Positions 16,624 to 24,301 of a DNA stretch of 32,351 nucleotides are shown here, one piece after another. This DNA is from RGIG4608 sp045637205 (GTDB lineage Bacteria; Bacillota; Clostridia; Oscillospirales; CAG-272): NCBI GenBank assembly GCA_045637205.1, contig JAZTYY010000037.1, forward strand, positions 1 through 32,351, in the 5' to 3' direction. The translations under genes were made by a program, and so were the position numbers. The notes beneath the pieces were generated by a model. It was not told the origin of the DNA. It made no database searches and saw nothing but the letters and a program-made list of their open reading frames with translations. How positions within the stretch are numbered: position 1 is the stretch's first letter; every line of letters starts with the position of its first letter.

Positions 16624-17499
16624 TTAGTAATTATTTTTCATCTTTTGGCTCAAAATGCTGTAAAATGAGCAATCCTTCAATCTAACAAGTTTAACCATAA
16701 GATCGGATTTTGTTATTTTTACGTAATCATCTTTATAAAGCTCACAATTTGACTTGCCATCAAGGGTAAGCATTAATGACTTTTCTCGAACCGAAACATT
16801 CTTTATCTTTAGCTGTGTTTCATCAGCAAATATCAATTGACGCGCAATAAAGGAATGGGGGCAAATTGGTGTAACAAGCATACATTTAACCTTGGGGTCA
16901 GCAATGGAACCGCCAGCACTCATAGCATACGCTGTAGACCCTGTGGGAGTTGAGATAATAAGTCCATCGGATCGATATGAGGTGACAAGATTATCCTCCG
17001 CATACAACTCAAGGTTAATTATCTTAGAAACCGAACCGTTAGAAATTACTGCATCATTTAAAGCGTAGGACTGATATTTTGAATTGCCGTTTTTATCAAA
17101 AACCTCAATGTCCATCATAGCTCTCTCATCCAATGTATAGTTCCCCTCGATAATCTTATCAAGAGCAGAAAGCTCATCCATTTCAAGCTCGGCCATATAT
17201 CCAAGATGTCCAAGATTAATGCCCAAGATGGGTTTCCCACGCTTAGCCATTTTCTTTGCGCAATCAAGAATAGTACCGTCACCACCAAGGGCAATTACGA
17301 GGTCGGCCTCATCATAAAGCTTTTCAATGGGCAAAAAATAGATGTTCCCACGATAATTCTTCATAGCAAGAACTTTTTCCTTACTATACTGTGAAACAAG
17401 AATTTTACAGCCGAATTTCAAAAGATAATTGGTCACCTTTAAAGCAGCATTTGCCTTGTCGTAAATGTTAAAATTTGTTACAATAGCTATTTTTTTCAT
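16624..17499 (-). CDS. nadK: NAD kinase
   Basis: Phosphorylates NAD to NADP using ATP or polyphosphate. The 291-residue protein carries the GGDGT motif (72-76) and the second conserved block STPTGSTAYAMSAGGSI (about 169-185). The start at 17499 follows GGAAGG by about seven bases and gives the usual MKKIAIV N-terminus; a longer frame of nine codons lacks a ribosome site. It follows tlyA after a 66-base gap containing nested inverted repeats, and precedes argR by 28 bases. Confidence 0.95.
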   Translation of the reverse strand: MKKIAIVTNFNIYDKANAALKVTNYLLKFGCKILVSQYSKEKVLAMKNYRGNIYFLPIEKLYDEADLVIALGGDGTILDCAKKMAKRGKPILGINLGHLGYMAELEMDELSALDKIIEGNYTLDERAMMDIEVFDKNGNSKYQSYALNDAVISNGSVSKIINLELYAEDNLVTSYRSDGLIISTPTGSTAYAMSAGGSIADPKVKCMLVTPICPHSFIARQLIFADETQLKIKNVSVREKSLMLTLDGKSNCELYKDDYVKITKSDLMVKLVRLKDCSFYSILSQKMKNNY

Positions 17500-17515
17500 A
17501 ATTTTTCCTTCCACC

Positions 17516-17557
17516 CTCAACAGCACGCGGGGTCAACTGTTTACGTAGACTGTTGAG
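17516..17557 (-). repeat. Inverted repeat in the nadK leader
   Basis: Arms CTCAACAG (17516-17523) and CTGTTGAG (17550-17557) enclose 26 bases that include a third related element, AACTGTT. No strong T-tract follows on the minus strand, so it does not look like a standard terminator. It lies between the tlyA stop and the nadK ribosome site and could be an RNA structure or a protein site. Function unknown. Confidence 0.4.
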
Positions 17558-17565
17558 TAAGTAAT

Positions 17566-18345
17566 TTATTGTATTATTTGTTTAATTTTTTGTTCAGTAA
17601 TTTTATTTTCGGGACTTAAAGATTTAACAAAGCAAGCTAAAAACTCAACGTTGCCACTTCCTCCTTCAATTGGAGAACGAACGATATCAACGCAAGTAAA
17701 TCCATTTATTAACGCACTATCAATAACCCTAACAATTGCTTGCATATGATGTGTGGATTTTTTTACAACACCATGGGAATTTAGTGCTGATTTGCCACAT
17801 TCAAATTGTGGTTTTATAAGTGAAATAAAAATCCCGTTATCTGCCAAAACCGACTGTATTCCTGAATGAATTAAAGTTTGAGAAATGAATGAAACGTCCA
17901 TTACTGCAACATCAAAATTGCATTCAAAATCATCATTTGTCATAAATTTGGCATTATATTTTTCAATAGATACAACCTTCTCATTTGATTCAATGGTAGG
18001 ATCGAGCTGACTATGTCCTGAATCAACAGCATAAACTAATTTTGCACCTCTTTGAAGCAAACAATCAGTAAATCCGCCCGTAGATGCGCCAACGTCAATA
18101 CATACCTTTCCATTAACATCGATGCCGAAGCTTTCAAGAGCAAAATCAATTTTTTCACCACCACGGCTAACAAATCGAGGTTTATTCATTATTTCAACAT
18201 TATGAGAAACGTTATCATCAATTTCTTGTGACGGTTTGGATATTTTTTTACCATCCAACAAAACATTGCCGTTATCTATCAATATTTTTGCATTTTGCCT
18301 GCTTTTAGCATATCCACAAGTAAAAATATAAGTATCAGCTCGCAT
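17566..18345 (-). CDS. tlyA: TlyA family rRNA 2'-O-methyltransferase
   Basis: S4-domain plus FtsJ-like methyltransferase (259 residues) expected to modify ribosomal RNA ribose (16S and/or 23S) using SAM; some homologues are also reported as hemolysins. The S4 RNA-binding domain spans about residues 1-60, followed by a basic linker with KPRFVSRGGEKID and the SAM-binding motif DVGASTGGF (84-92). The start follows the ispA stop by one base, with GAGAGAAT upstream, suggesting translational coupling. Its place in the xseA-ispA-tlyA-nadK-argR cluster is typical of Firmicutes, except that dxs is missing. Confidence 0.94.
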   Translation of the reverse strand: MRADTYIFTCGYAKSRQNAKILIDNGNVLLDGKKISKPSQEIDDNVSHNVEIMNKPRFVSRGGEKIDFALESFGIDVNGKVCIDVGASTGGFTDCLLQRGAKLVYAVDSGHSQLDPTIESNEKVVSIEKYNAKFMTNDDFECNFDVAVMDVSFISQTLIHSGIQSVLADNGIFISLIKPQFECGKSALNSHGVVKKSTHHMQAIVRVIDSALINGFTCVDIVRSPIEGGSGNVEFLACFVKSLSPENKITEQKIKQIIQ

Positions 18346-18346
18346 A

Positions 18347-19198
18347 TCAATATTCTCTCGCAGTCAAATAATTTGCCAATTCAATCAAAGTACCGTCATC
18401 ATATGGACGGATGGCATCTATACCGCTTTGAGTTAATTCATCTGCATAAGCTTTAGCTTCTTCGAGATTCATGAAGGAGAGGAATGAATTTAACTCAATT
18501 TTTCCTTCTTGGAAATCAAGAATATCGTCTATGATTTGGAATGCCAAACCGATATTTTCGGAATATTTCAAAGCAGCCATATATTTTTCATTTTCAAAAT
18601 CCACTCCTGCCGCAAGACAACCAAGCTTTACAGAAGCTGAAATCAATTTTCCGGTCTTTAATTTATGAAGACGCACAAGCGTTTCAAAATCAAGCTTTTT
18701 TGTTCCACCAACCGTATCAATTGCCTGACCTGCAAGCATACCCTTGTTGCCTGAGCTTTCAGCAAGAATAGCAACCGCCTCGGCATTAATGGATGGTGCA
18801 AAGCTGTGATTGTTAACTGCAACTTCAAAAGCATTAACAAGCATTGCATCACCCGAAATTAAAGCAAGTGTTTCTCCAAAAGCCTTATGTGTTGCAGGCT
18901 TTCCGCGGCGCATATCATCATTATCCATACAAGGCATATCATCGTGAATTAACGATGAGGCATGTATCATTTCAATTGCACAGGCATACGGAACAGCGCG
19001 ATTTCTATCCCCACCAAACAATCTACAAACTTCAAGCACTAAAAATGCACGAATTCTCTTTCCTCCACCAAGCAAGCCGTATTTTTGTGCTTCAAAAAGG
19101 TTTGAAAGATCCTGGTCGTTATAACGATAATACTCTGAAAGAGCATTTTCAACGATTTCGGCATTTTTAGACAATTTGTCTTTTATATTTTCAAACAT
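18347..19198 (-). CDS. ispA: Polyprenyl synthetase, IspA-like, with altered C-terminal active-site segment
   Basis: Condenses isopentenyl diphosphate with allylic diphosphates to give geranyl/farnesyl diphosphate. The 283-residue protein has GGGKRIR (44-50), the first Asp motif DDMPCMD (86-92) with MRRGKPATH, SGDAMLVNAFE (115-125), and the second Asp motif DDILD (224-228). The segment after DDILD normally carries GKxxGSDxxxxKxT. Here it is about 12 residues shorter, and the expected lysine position reads Leu (IELNSFLSFMNLEEA). The ATG directly follows the xseB stop, with GAGGAA as ribosome site. Location right after xseB supports IspA, but the altered segment leaves activity or product length open. 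Confidence 0.88.
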   Translation of the reverse strand: MFENIKDKLSKNAEIVENALSEYYRYNDQDLSNLFEAQKYGLLGGGKRIRAFLVLEVCRLFGGDRNRAVPYACAIEMIHASSLIHDDMPCMDNDDMRRGKPATHKAFGETLALISGDAMLVNAFEVAVNNHSFAPSINAEAVAILAESSGNKGMLAGQAIDTVGGTKKLDFETLVRLHKLKTGKLISASVKLGCLAAGVDFENEKYMAALKYSENIGLAFQIIDDILDFQEGKIELNSFLSFMNLEEAKAYADELTQSGIDAIRPYDDGTLIELANYLTAREY

Positions 19199-19435
19199 TT
19201 ATTTTTCCTCAAAAAAGTCCTTTTCTAACATTTCGCTGTTAGAATCAACAACAAGCATTTTGATTTTCTTCTCAGCATTATCAAGGGAATCGTTGCAAAA
19301 TCTTACAAGCAAAACACCCTCTTCATACAATTTAAGAGATTCATCAAGAGAGGAATTTCCTTGTTCCAATATTTTCACAATTTCTTCAAGACGCGCTGAT
19401 GCACTCTCAAAAGTAAGATTATTTTTACTAGGCAT
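19199..19435 (-). CDS. xseB: Exodeoxyribonuclease VII small subunit
   Basis: A 78-residue helical subunit that binds XseA to form exonuclease VII, which degrades single-stranded DNA from both ends. The family core LTFESASARLEEIVKILEQG followed by SLDESLKLYEEGVLL is intact. The start lies inside the end of xseA (8-base overlap) with GGGAGG upstream, so subunit synthesis is likely coupled. The stop is directly followed by the ispA ATG. Confidence 0.95.
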   Translation of the reverse strand: MPSKNNLTFESASARLEEIVKILEQGNSSLDESLKLYEEGVLLVRFCNDSLDNAEKKIKMLVVDSNSEMLEKDFFEEK

Positions 19436-20654
19436 TTTTATATCCTCCCAAAGTAATATCCTTTACAGTAGCCTTAATGCTACCGTCAACAAATGAAATG
19501 TCAAGGGTTTCATCCGTTTTAATTTTATCAACAGAGCTAATTACTTCACCCTGATTGTTTTGAACCATAGCATATCCTCTTCCAAGTGTATTCAGTGGAC
19601 TTATAGCCTGCAATTTTGCACAAGAAATTCCAAGAATATGTTTTTTATTTACAAGTATACGTTGCATATCCCCGTCAAGTTTATCAGACAGCAAATTGAT
19701 TTTCATTTTGTAAGCGTCCAAAAGTTCTTCTTTGGAAGAAAGAACACGTGAAGATGACAAAATACTGATTTGCTTTCTATATTGCTGTATTTGCAACACA
19801 AGCTTTTTTTCAACGTCAAAAATTGATTTATTGATATCGTTTCTTACAGTTAATGCATTGGGTACCGCTAATTCAGCAGCAGCTGAAGGTGTTGGTGCGC
19901 GAAGGTCAGCAACAAAATCGCAAATCGTAAAATCGCTCTCATGCCCTACGGCAGATATAACGGGAATTTGTGATTTTGCAATTGCATATGCAAGCTCCAC
20001 GTTATTAAACGCCCACAAATCCTCCATTGATCCTCCACCACGACCAATAATAATGACGTCGACCGTCTTTGAAGCATTAAAATACTCCAAGCCAGTAATC
20101 AAGGTCTTGTAAGCTGTATCACCTTGAACCAAAGCAGGATAAAGCAAAAGCTTTGCCAAAGGAAATCTTCTTCCCATCACGTTAATCATGTCATGAATTG
20201 CTGCACCTGTGGGTGAAGTAATGATACCTACTGTACTTGGTATTTTAGGAATTGGTTTTTTCCTTGAAGCATCAAAAAGGCCTTCTTTTGAAAGCTTTTC
20301 TTTAATTTGCTCATAGGCTACATATAAAGCGCCTATGCCATCAGGTTGAATATCTTCGGCATAAAGCTGATACTGTCCTGAGGGCGTATAGAGAGAAATT
20401 CTTCCGTAAACTATTACGTTCATTCCCTCATTAAGCGCAAATTTTATTCTTTGCGCGCTTGAACGAAACATAACGGATTTTAAAACGCTATTTTCGTCCT
20501 TTAAAGTAAAATATATATGGCCTGTTCTATGAATAGTGAGGTTAGAAATTTCTCCTCTAACCATAATCATAGACAAAACCTCATCTTGAGCTATTAAAGA
20601 ACGGATATATTCATTTATTTGAGTAACACTAAGAATCATTTTTGAATTATCCAT
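19428..20654 (-). CDS. xseA: Exodeoxyribonuclease VII large subunit
   Basis: Catalytic subunit of exonuclease VII (408 residues, slightly short for the family). The N-terminal OB-fold domain (about residues 5-105) includes VRGEISNLTIHRTGHIYFTLKD-type sequence. The catalytic region contains GIITSPTGAAIHDM, GRGGGSMEDLWAFN (about 204-217) and SAVGHESDFTICDFVADLRAPTPSAAAE. A coiled-coil region that binds XseB follows. AGGAGG lies nine bases before the ATG. It overlaps xseB by eight bases and follows the TsaD-like gene by 16. Confidence 0.95.
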   Translation of the reverse strand: MDNSKMILSVTQINEYIRSLIAQDEVLSMIMVRGEISNLTIHRTGHIYFTLKDENSVLKSVMFRSSAQRIKFALNEGMNVIVYGRISLYTPSGQYQLYAEDIQPDGIGALYVAYEQIKEKLSKEGLFDASRKKPIPKIPSTVGIITSPTGAAIHDMINVMGRRFPLAKLLLYPALVQGDTAYKTLITGLEYFNASKTVDVIIIGRGGGSMEDLWAFNNVELAYAIAKSQIPVISAVGHESDFTICDFVADLRAPTPSAAAELAVPNALTVRNDINKSIFDVEKKLVLQIQQYRKQISILSSSRVLSSKEELLDAYKMKINLLSDKLDGDMQRILVNKKHILGISCAKLQAISPLNTLGRGYAMVQNNQGEVISSVDKIKTDETLDISFVDGSIKATVKDITLGGYKNA

Positions 20655-20670
20655 GCTCTAATACCTCCTG

Positions 20671-21618
20671 TTATTTATTGGATTTGTAAGTTAAAAGCGC
20701 TATTCCAGCGGCATTATCTGCCGAAAACTCCGGAGTAGCAAAATATGTATTTTCAAATTTTGATAACTCATTTTGCAAATACTTATTGCTCATTACACCA
20801 CCGGCATATACAATTGGAACATTGGGATATTCCTCTCTTATATCGAGGGTTAATTTTTGCAATGTTCGGGCAACAAAATTCATTACAAATGCTGAAACAT
20901 AAGCTTTATCATTAGTTTCACTGAACAATTTTTCAGCCATATTTTCAAGACCTGAAAGGTTGCATTTGCCGCTCTTAACACATATCTTCGGTTTATTTAA
21001 TTTTCCGTTATATTGAGTGGCAAGAGCTTCAATTTCTCTTCCGCAAGGAAACTTAAGTCCCATCATAACACCTGCTCGGTCAATTGCTTGTCCTGCACTT
21101 ATATCGGCAGTTTCGGCTATGATTTTAACATCAAATTTATTGCCATTAGGAGTTACATATAAAGCCTCTGTAGTACCACCCGAAACGTGAAATGCTACAA
21201 AATCACCCTTCAAAAGCTCTTCAAAATTGCCTGATGAATACAAAGCTGCCATAATATGTCCCGCTTGATGAGAAAACTCATATATGGGTACATTATGAGT
21301 AGCCGCAATAATCTCTGCCACCGATTTACCTGCTAAAAAGCAAGGCATATAAGAGCCATCAACATCTCTTGGGACAGATGAAACACCAATTGCTTTTATA
21401 TTGCAATTTTCCACTGCCTCTTGAAGCTTTGAAGCAAGAACTGGAAAATTCTTAACGTGAGAAAACACGGCATCGCTTTGACGCAATCCACGTTCTCCCT
21501 CTTTAACATCCAAAAGCCTCTTGATATTGGCAACTATTTCCCCTTTGTCGTTGCATACTCCAATTGAGGTGGTGTAATTGCTGGTATCTATACCAAGATA
21601 TATATTTTGTTTATCCAT
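20671..21618 (-). CDS. TsaD/Kae1-like (peptidase M22) paralogue
   Basis: ASKHA-fold protein of 315 residues related to TsaD, the enzyme that transfers threonylcarbamoyl to tRNA A37. It has the GIDTSNYTTSIG phosphate loop (9-20), the metal-binding HxxxH as HQAGH (His117, His121), VSGGTTEALYV, and a C-terminal SADNAAGIALL with the conserved Asp. It is shorter and more divergent than canonical TsaD. Clostridia often carry such an M22-like gene between nusB and xseA besides a true tsaD elsewhere, so I call it a paralogue of unknown role. The start at 21618 lies one base after the nusB stop; a longer frame overlapping nusB by about 70 bases adds only unconserved residues. No strong ribosome site is seen, suggesting translational coupling to nusB. 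Confidence 0.8.
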   Translation of the reverse strand: MDKQNIYLGIDTSNYTTSIGVCNDKGEIVANIKRLLDVKEGERGLRQSDAVFSHVKNFPVLASKLQEAVENCNIKAIGVSSVPRDVDGSYMPCFLAGKSVAEIIAATHNVPIYEFSHQAGHIMAALYSSGNFEELLKGDFVAFHVSGGTTEALYVTPNGNKFDVKIIAETADISAGQAIDRAGVMMGLKFPCGREIEALATQYNGKLNKPKICVKSGKCNLSGLENMAEKLFSETNDKAYVSAFVMNFVARTLQKLTLDIREEYPNVPIVYAGGVMSNKYLQNELSKFENTYFATPEFSADNAAGIALLTYKSNK

Positions 21619-21619
21619 T

Positions 21620-22027
21620 TTAAGATTCAAGTGTATTTTTGATATTGTTAAGAACTCCGTTTGTAAATGCGCGTGACTTGGGATCGTCAAACTTCTTTAC
21701 AAGCTCAAGTGCTTCGTTAATTGAAACTGTGCTTGGAATATCATCACAGTATTTCATTTCATAAACACACAAACGAATTGCGCAGCGAGTAGCATTAGAA
21801 AGTCTTGAAACCTTCCAACCATTTGAAGCCTCGGAAATCAATTTATCAATTTCCTCCTCGTGTTCAATAACGCCAAAGAAAGTTTCCTTAATGTAGCCTT
21901 CTTTAATAGCATCAATATCACGATTTTCAGTTGAAAGTGCGAAAATTTCCTCAGCACTTTCTTCAAGTCGGAATTCTCTTTCAAAAAGCAACTCAAACGT
22001 AGCTTCTCTTTGTTCTTTTCTTGTCAT
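21620..22027 (-). CDS. nusB: Transcription antitermination factor NusB
   Basis: A 135-residue all-helical protein that binds boxA RNA with NusE (S10) to support rRNA antitermination. It starts with the conserved MTRKEQREATFELLFE, and the C-terminal half has IRLCVYEMKYCDDIPSTVSINEALELVKKF plus FTNGVLNNI, the standard signature. AGAGGA lies about nine bases before the ATG. It is first in the operon after a consensus promoter. The asp23-family gene often found before nusB is absent. Confidence 0.96.
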   Translation of the reverse strand: MTRKEQREATFELLFEREFRLEESAEEIFALSTENRDIDAIKEGYIKETFFGVIEHEEEIDKLISEASNGWKVSRLSNATRCAIRLCVYEMKYCDDIPSTVSINEALELVKKFDDPKSRAFTNGVLNNIKNTLES

Positions 22028-22065
22028 AGTGTATATTCCTCTACTATAAAATTATTAACTGTATT

Positions 22066-22094
22066 ATTATAATACAAATAAAAGAAAAAGTCAA
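22066..22094 (-). promoter_or_regulatory. Sigma-A promoter of the nusB operon
   Basis: TTGACT (22094-22089), a 17-base spacer and a perfect TATAAT (22071-22066), about 38 bases before the nusB ATG. A/T tracts with two copies of TGAATATTTTT lie immediately upstream of the -35 and could act as an UP element or operator. Confidence 0.88.
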
Positions 22095-22100
22095 CAAAAA

Positions 22101-22135
22101 TGAATATTTTTATTCAAAAAAATGAATATTTTTTT
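22101..22135. repeat. Tandem TGAATATTTTT elements upstream of the nusB promoter
   Basis: TGAATATTTTT occurs at 22101-22111 and again at 22123-22133, a 22-base period (about two helical turns). The first copy is part of a palindrome, TGAATA-TTTT-TATTCA (22101-22116). Half-sites TGAAT/ATTCA resemble ARG boxes, but the spacing is six rather than four bases, so ArgR binding is only a possibility. Confidence 0.4.
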
Positions 22136-22174
22136 CAAAAATTCAGTGTTTATTCTCAACTTACTGATAAAAAT

Positions 22175-22204
22175 AAAAAAGCAGAGAAAAATCTCTGCTT
22201 TTTT
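22175..22204 (-). terminator. Rho-independent terminator of uxuAB
   Basis: Stem GCAGAGA/TCTCTGC (22181-22187 and 22192-22198) with a four-base loop, flanked by six A and six T residues that extend pairing. It begins seven bases after the uxuB stop. The symmetry means it could also work on the plus strand. Confidence 0.92.
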
Positions 22205-22211
22205 GTAGCTA

Positions 22212-23036
22212 TTAAACTCCTGAATAAGCGGAAAAACCACCGTCAACAGGTATGATAATTCCAGTTACAAATCCTGATTCTTCAGGGTTTGTAAGGAAAC
22301 GAAGAGTACCAAGAAGCTCTTCGGATTCACCAAAGCGTTTCATTGGAGTTGCATTAAGAATCTTATTTGTTCTGGGTGTGGGAGTGCCGTCTTCATTGAA
22401 CAAAAGCGCTCTGTTTTGATTTGTTACAAAGAAACCGGGAGCAATACCATTTACTCTAATTCCTGCACTTGCAAAATGAACCGCAAGCCACTGTGTAAAG
22501 TTGGATATGCCGGATTTGGCAGCACTGTATGCGGGAATTTTTGTAAGTGGACGGTATGCATTCATAGAAGAAATATTCAAAATTGAACATCCCTCTTGGC
22601 CAAGCATATCCTTAGCAAAAACCTGTGTGGGAAGAAGTGTTCCCATGATGTTAAGATTAAATACAAAATCAAAGCCGGACTTATCAAGATTAAAGAAGGT
22701 TTTGATATCTTCTCTATCTTCATCACCAACTTCATAATATTCTTTATCAGTTGTAGCCCTAGGGCTGTTGCCGCCTGCTCCGTTGATAAGAATTGTACAC
22801 TTGCCAAGATCAGCAAGAATCGCTTCGTGAGCAGCCTCAATGCTTTCCTTTTCAAGACAATTAACCTTGTATGCCTTAGCAACGCCACCATTGGCATTAA
22901 TTCTATCCGCAACTACTGCTGCAGCTGCATCGTTAAGGTCAAGAAGAGCCACCTTATAGCCCTGTTTTGCCATTTCTTCAGCGAAGGATGAGCAAAGAAC
23001 ACCACCTGCGCCTGTAATAACACAAACTTTATTCAT
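22212..23036 (-). CDS. uxuB: SDR-family oxidoreductase, probable D-mannonate oxidoreductase (fructuronate reductase)
   Basis: Short-chain dehydrogenase of 274 residues that is expected to interconvert D-fructuronate and D-mannonate with NAD(H). Visible are the nucleotide-binding loop TGAGGVLCSSFA (8-19), the NGAGG strand motif (85-89), catalytic Ser157 in NISSMNAY, and Tyr170-Lys174 in YSAAK. B. subtilis uses an SDR-type UxuB of about this length, unlike the E. coli long-chain enzyme. Placement 20 bases after uxuA strongly supports the assignment. The start at 23036 is set by GAGGGAGA about eight bases upstream; the longer frame overlaps the end of uxuA and has no ribosome site. Confidence 0.88.
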   Translation of the reverse strand: MNKVCVITGAGGVLCSSFAEEMAKQGYKVALLDLNDAAAAVVADRINANGGVAKAYKVNCLEKESIEAAHEAILADLGKCTILINGAGGNSPRATTDKEYYEVGDEDREDIKTFFNLDKSGFDFVFNLNIMGTLLPTQVFAKDMLGQEGCSILNISSMNAYRPLTKIPAYSAAKSGISNFTQWLAVHFASAGIRVNGIAPGFFVTNQNRALLFNEDGTPTPRTNKILNATPMKRFGESEELLGTLRFLTNPEESGFVTGIIIPVDGGFSAYSGV

Positions 23037-23056
23037 TGTAAATTCTCCCTCTATAA

Positions 23057-24100
23057 TTAATTTTTGGCATCCTTTTCGATAGCCTCCCAAAGACCAAGGA
23101 GATAGGTTGCACCAAGTGCCCTATCGTAAAGACCGTATCCGTATCTTCCCTTTTCTCCCCAAATCATTCTACCGTGGTCGGGACGCATATATCCATCAAA
23201 TCCATTATCGTGAAGCGCCTTCATAATTGCGTAAATATCAAGCGAACCGCAATCAGTGGGATGAGCAACCTCATGGAACTGACGATATCCTGTATGCTTT
23301 ACGTTACGAATGTGAGCAAAATGAATTCTCTTTGCAAATTTTGCGCTCATTCTAACAAGATCGTTTTCTGTTGATGCACCAAGAGAACCTGTGCAGAATG
23401 TAAGACCGTTTTCGGGAAGGTCAACAATTTTCAAAAATCTTTCGAGGTTTTCTTCACATGTAATGATTCTTGGAAGACCAAAAATTCCCCACGGCGGGTC
23501 ATCAGGATGAATTGCCATATTAATACCAACCTCATGAGCAACAGGAATTACCTTTGTTAAAAATGCTTCAAGATTCTTCCAAAGCTGCTCCTCGTCAATT
23601 GCTTCATACTGTTTAAGCAAATCACGAAGTCCGTCAAGTGTATAACTTTCGTCCCAACCGGGCAAAGAAAGACCACCATCAAGTGGGTTCATAGCAAGTA
23701 CAGTTTGTTCATCGTATGCCAAACTGTTTGAACCATCAGCAGCTTGATGCTCAAGTTCACTTCTGAGCCAGTCAAAAACAGGCATAAAGTTATAGCAAAC
23801 GCACTTAACACCTGCTTTAGCAAGTCTTCTTAAATTTTCACAATAATTGTCAATAAGCTGAGGAGCTTTTTCGTTACCAAGCTTTATATCTTCAGGAACA
23901 GGTACGCTCTCAACAACCTCAAACTTGAGCCCGTGAGCTTCAGCAGCTGTTTTTATTGCATTTATACTTTCTTCACTCCAAACTCCGCCTGCAGGTACAT
24001 CGTATACAGCCGAAACGATTGAATACATGCCCGGAATTTGAGAAATTTGTTCAAGCGTTACGGGATCATTAGGACCGTAATGTCTGAATGTCATTTTCAT
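23057..24100 (-). CDS. uxuA: Mannonate dehydratase
   Basis: Dehydrates D-mannonate to 2-keto-3-deoxygluconate in glucuronate catabolism; a metal-dependent TIM-barrel enzyme of 347 residues, close to the Firmicutes form. It starts with the conserved MKMTFRHYGPNDPVTLEQI. Conserved blocks include MAIHPDDPPW, TFCTGSLGA, IHFAHIRNVKHTG, FHEVAHPTDCGSLD and YMRPDHGRMIWGE, carrying His, Cys and Asp metal ligands. AGGAGG lies nine bases before the ATG. It is first in a two-gene operon with uxuB. Downstream enzymes (KDG kinase and aldolase) and hexuronate isomerase are not in this window. Confidence 0.96.
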   Translation of the reverse strand: MKMTFRHYGPNDPVTLEQISQIPGMYSIVSAVYDVPAGGVWSEESINAIKTAAEAHGLKFEVVESVPVPEDIKLGNEKAPQLIDNYCENLRRLAKAGVKCVCYNFMPVFDWLRSELEHQAADGSNSLAYDEQTVLAMNPLDGGLSLPGWDESYTLDGLRDLLKQYEAIDEEQLWKNLEAFLTKVIPVAHEVGINMAIHPDDPPWGIFGLPRIITCEENLERFLKIVDLPENGLTFCTGSLGASTENDLVRMSAKFAKRIHFAHIRNVKHTGYRQFHEVAHPTDCGSLDIYAIMKALHDNGFDGYMRPDHGRMIWGEKGRYGYGLYDRALGATYLLGLWEAIEKDAKN

Positions 24101-24152
24101 AAAAACTTTCCTCCTAAAAATGTGTAGTGATTAAAAATTCAAAGCTACATAC

Positions 24153-24172
24153 TTGTGTTTAGTATATCACAA
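24153..24172. promoter_or_regulatory. Possible operator overlapping the uxuA -10
   Basis: Inverted repeat TTGTG (24153-24157), ten bases, CACAA (24168-24172), spanning the -10 hexamer and expected start site of uxuA. Placement fits a repressor site for hexuronate control, but the arms are short and no regulator gene is nearby. Confidence 0.35.
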
Positions 24173-24189
24173 CACGAAGAATTTTGCAA
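24161..24189 (-). promoter_or_regulatory. Sigma-A promoter of uxuAB
   Basis: TTGCAA (24189-24184), a 17-base spacer and TATACT (24166-24161), giving a start about 55 bases upstream of the uxuA ATG. Confidence 0.7.
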
Positions 24190-24214
24190 TATTTTTTTAC
24201 TCTTTTTGCAAAAT
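24181..24214. repeat. Inverted repeat at the -35 of uxuA
   Basis: Perfect 9-base arms ATTTTGCAA (24181-24189) and TTGCAAAAT (24206-24214), 16 bases apart. The two TTGCAA cores are 22 bases apart and the proximal one is the -35 hexamer. It could be a dimeric regulator site, or chance in A/T-rich DNA. The rest of 24215-24301 is A/T-rich with no gene visible. Confidence 0.4.
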
Positions 24215-24301
24215 AAAATCACATTTAAAAGAATTTTTTTCAAAAACCTACATTTGTGGATTTTTTATTCTATTATTTTTCAAAAAAATTCAATTATACT
24301 A

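Noticed and set aside
19428..19435. Overlap of xseA and xseB as a possible frameshift or assembly error
   Set aside because: Both proteins are complete and conserved to their ends; short xseA-xseB overlaps are normal and serve translational coupling.
21619..21690. Longer N-terminus for the TsaD-like protein, starting inside nusB
   Set aside because: The extra 24 residues overlap nusB, lack a ribosome site, and precede the conserved GIDTSNYTTSIG start seen in the family.
24128..24141. TGATTAAAAATTCA, 13 of 14 positions of an ARG box, in the uxuA leader
   Set aside because: In DNA this A/T rich such matches are expected by chance, it is a single site, and hexuronate genes have no known link to ArgR.
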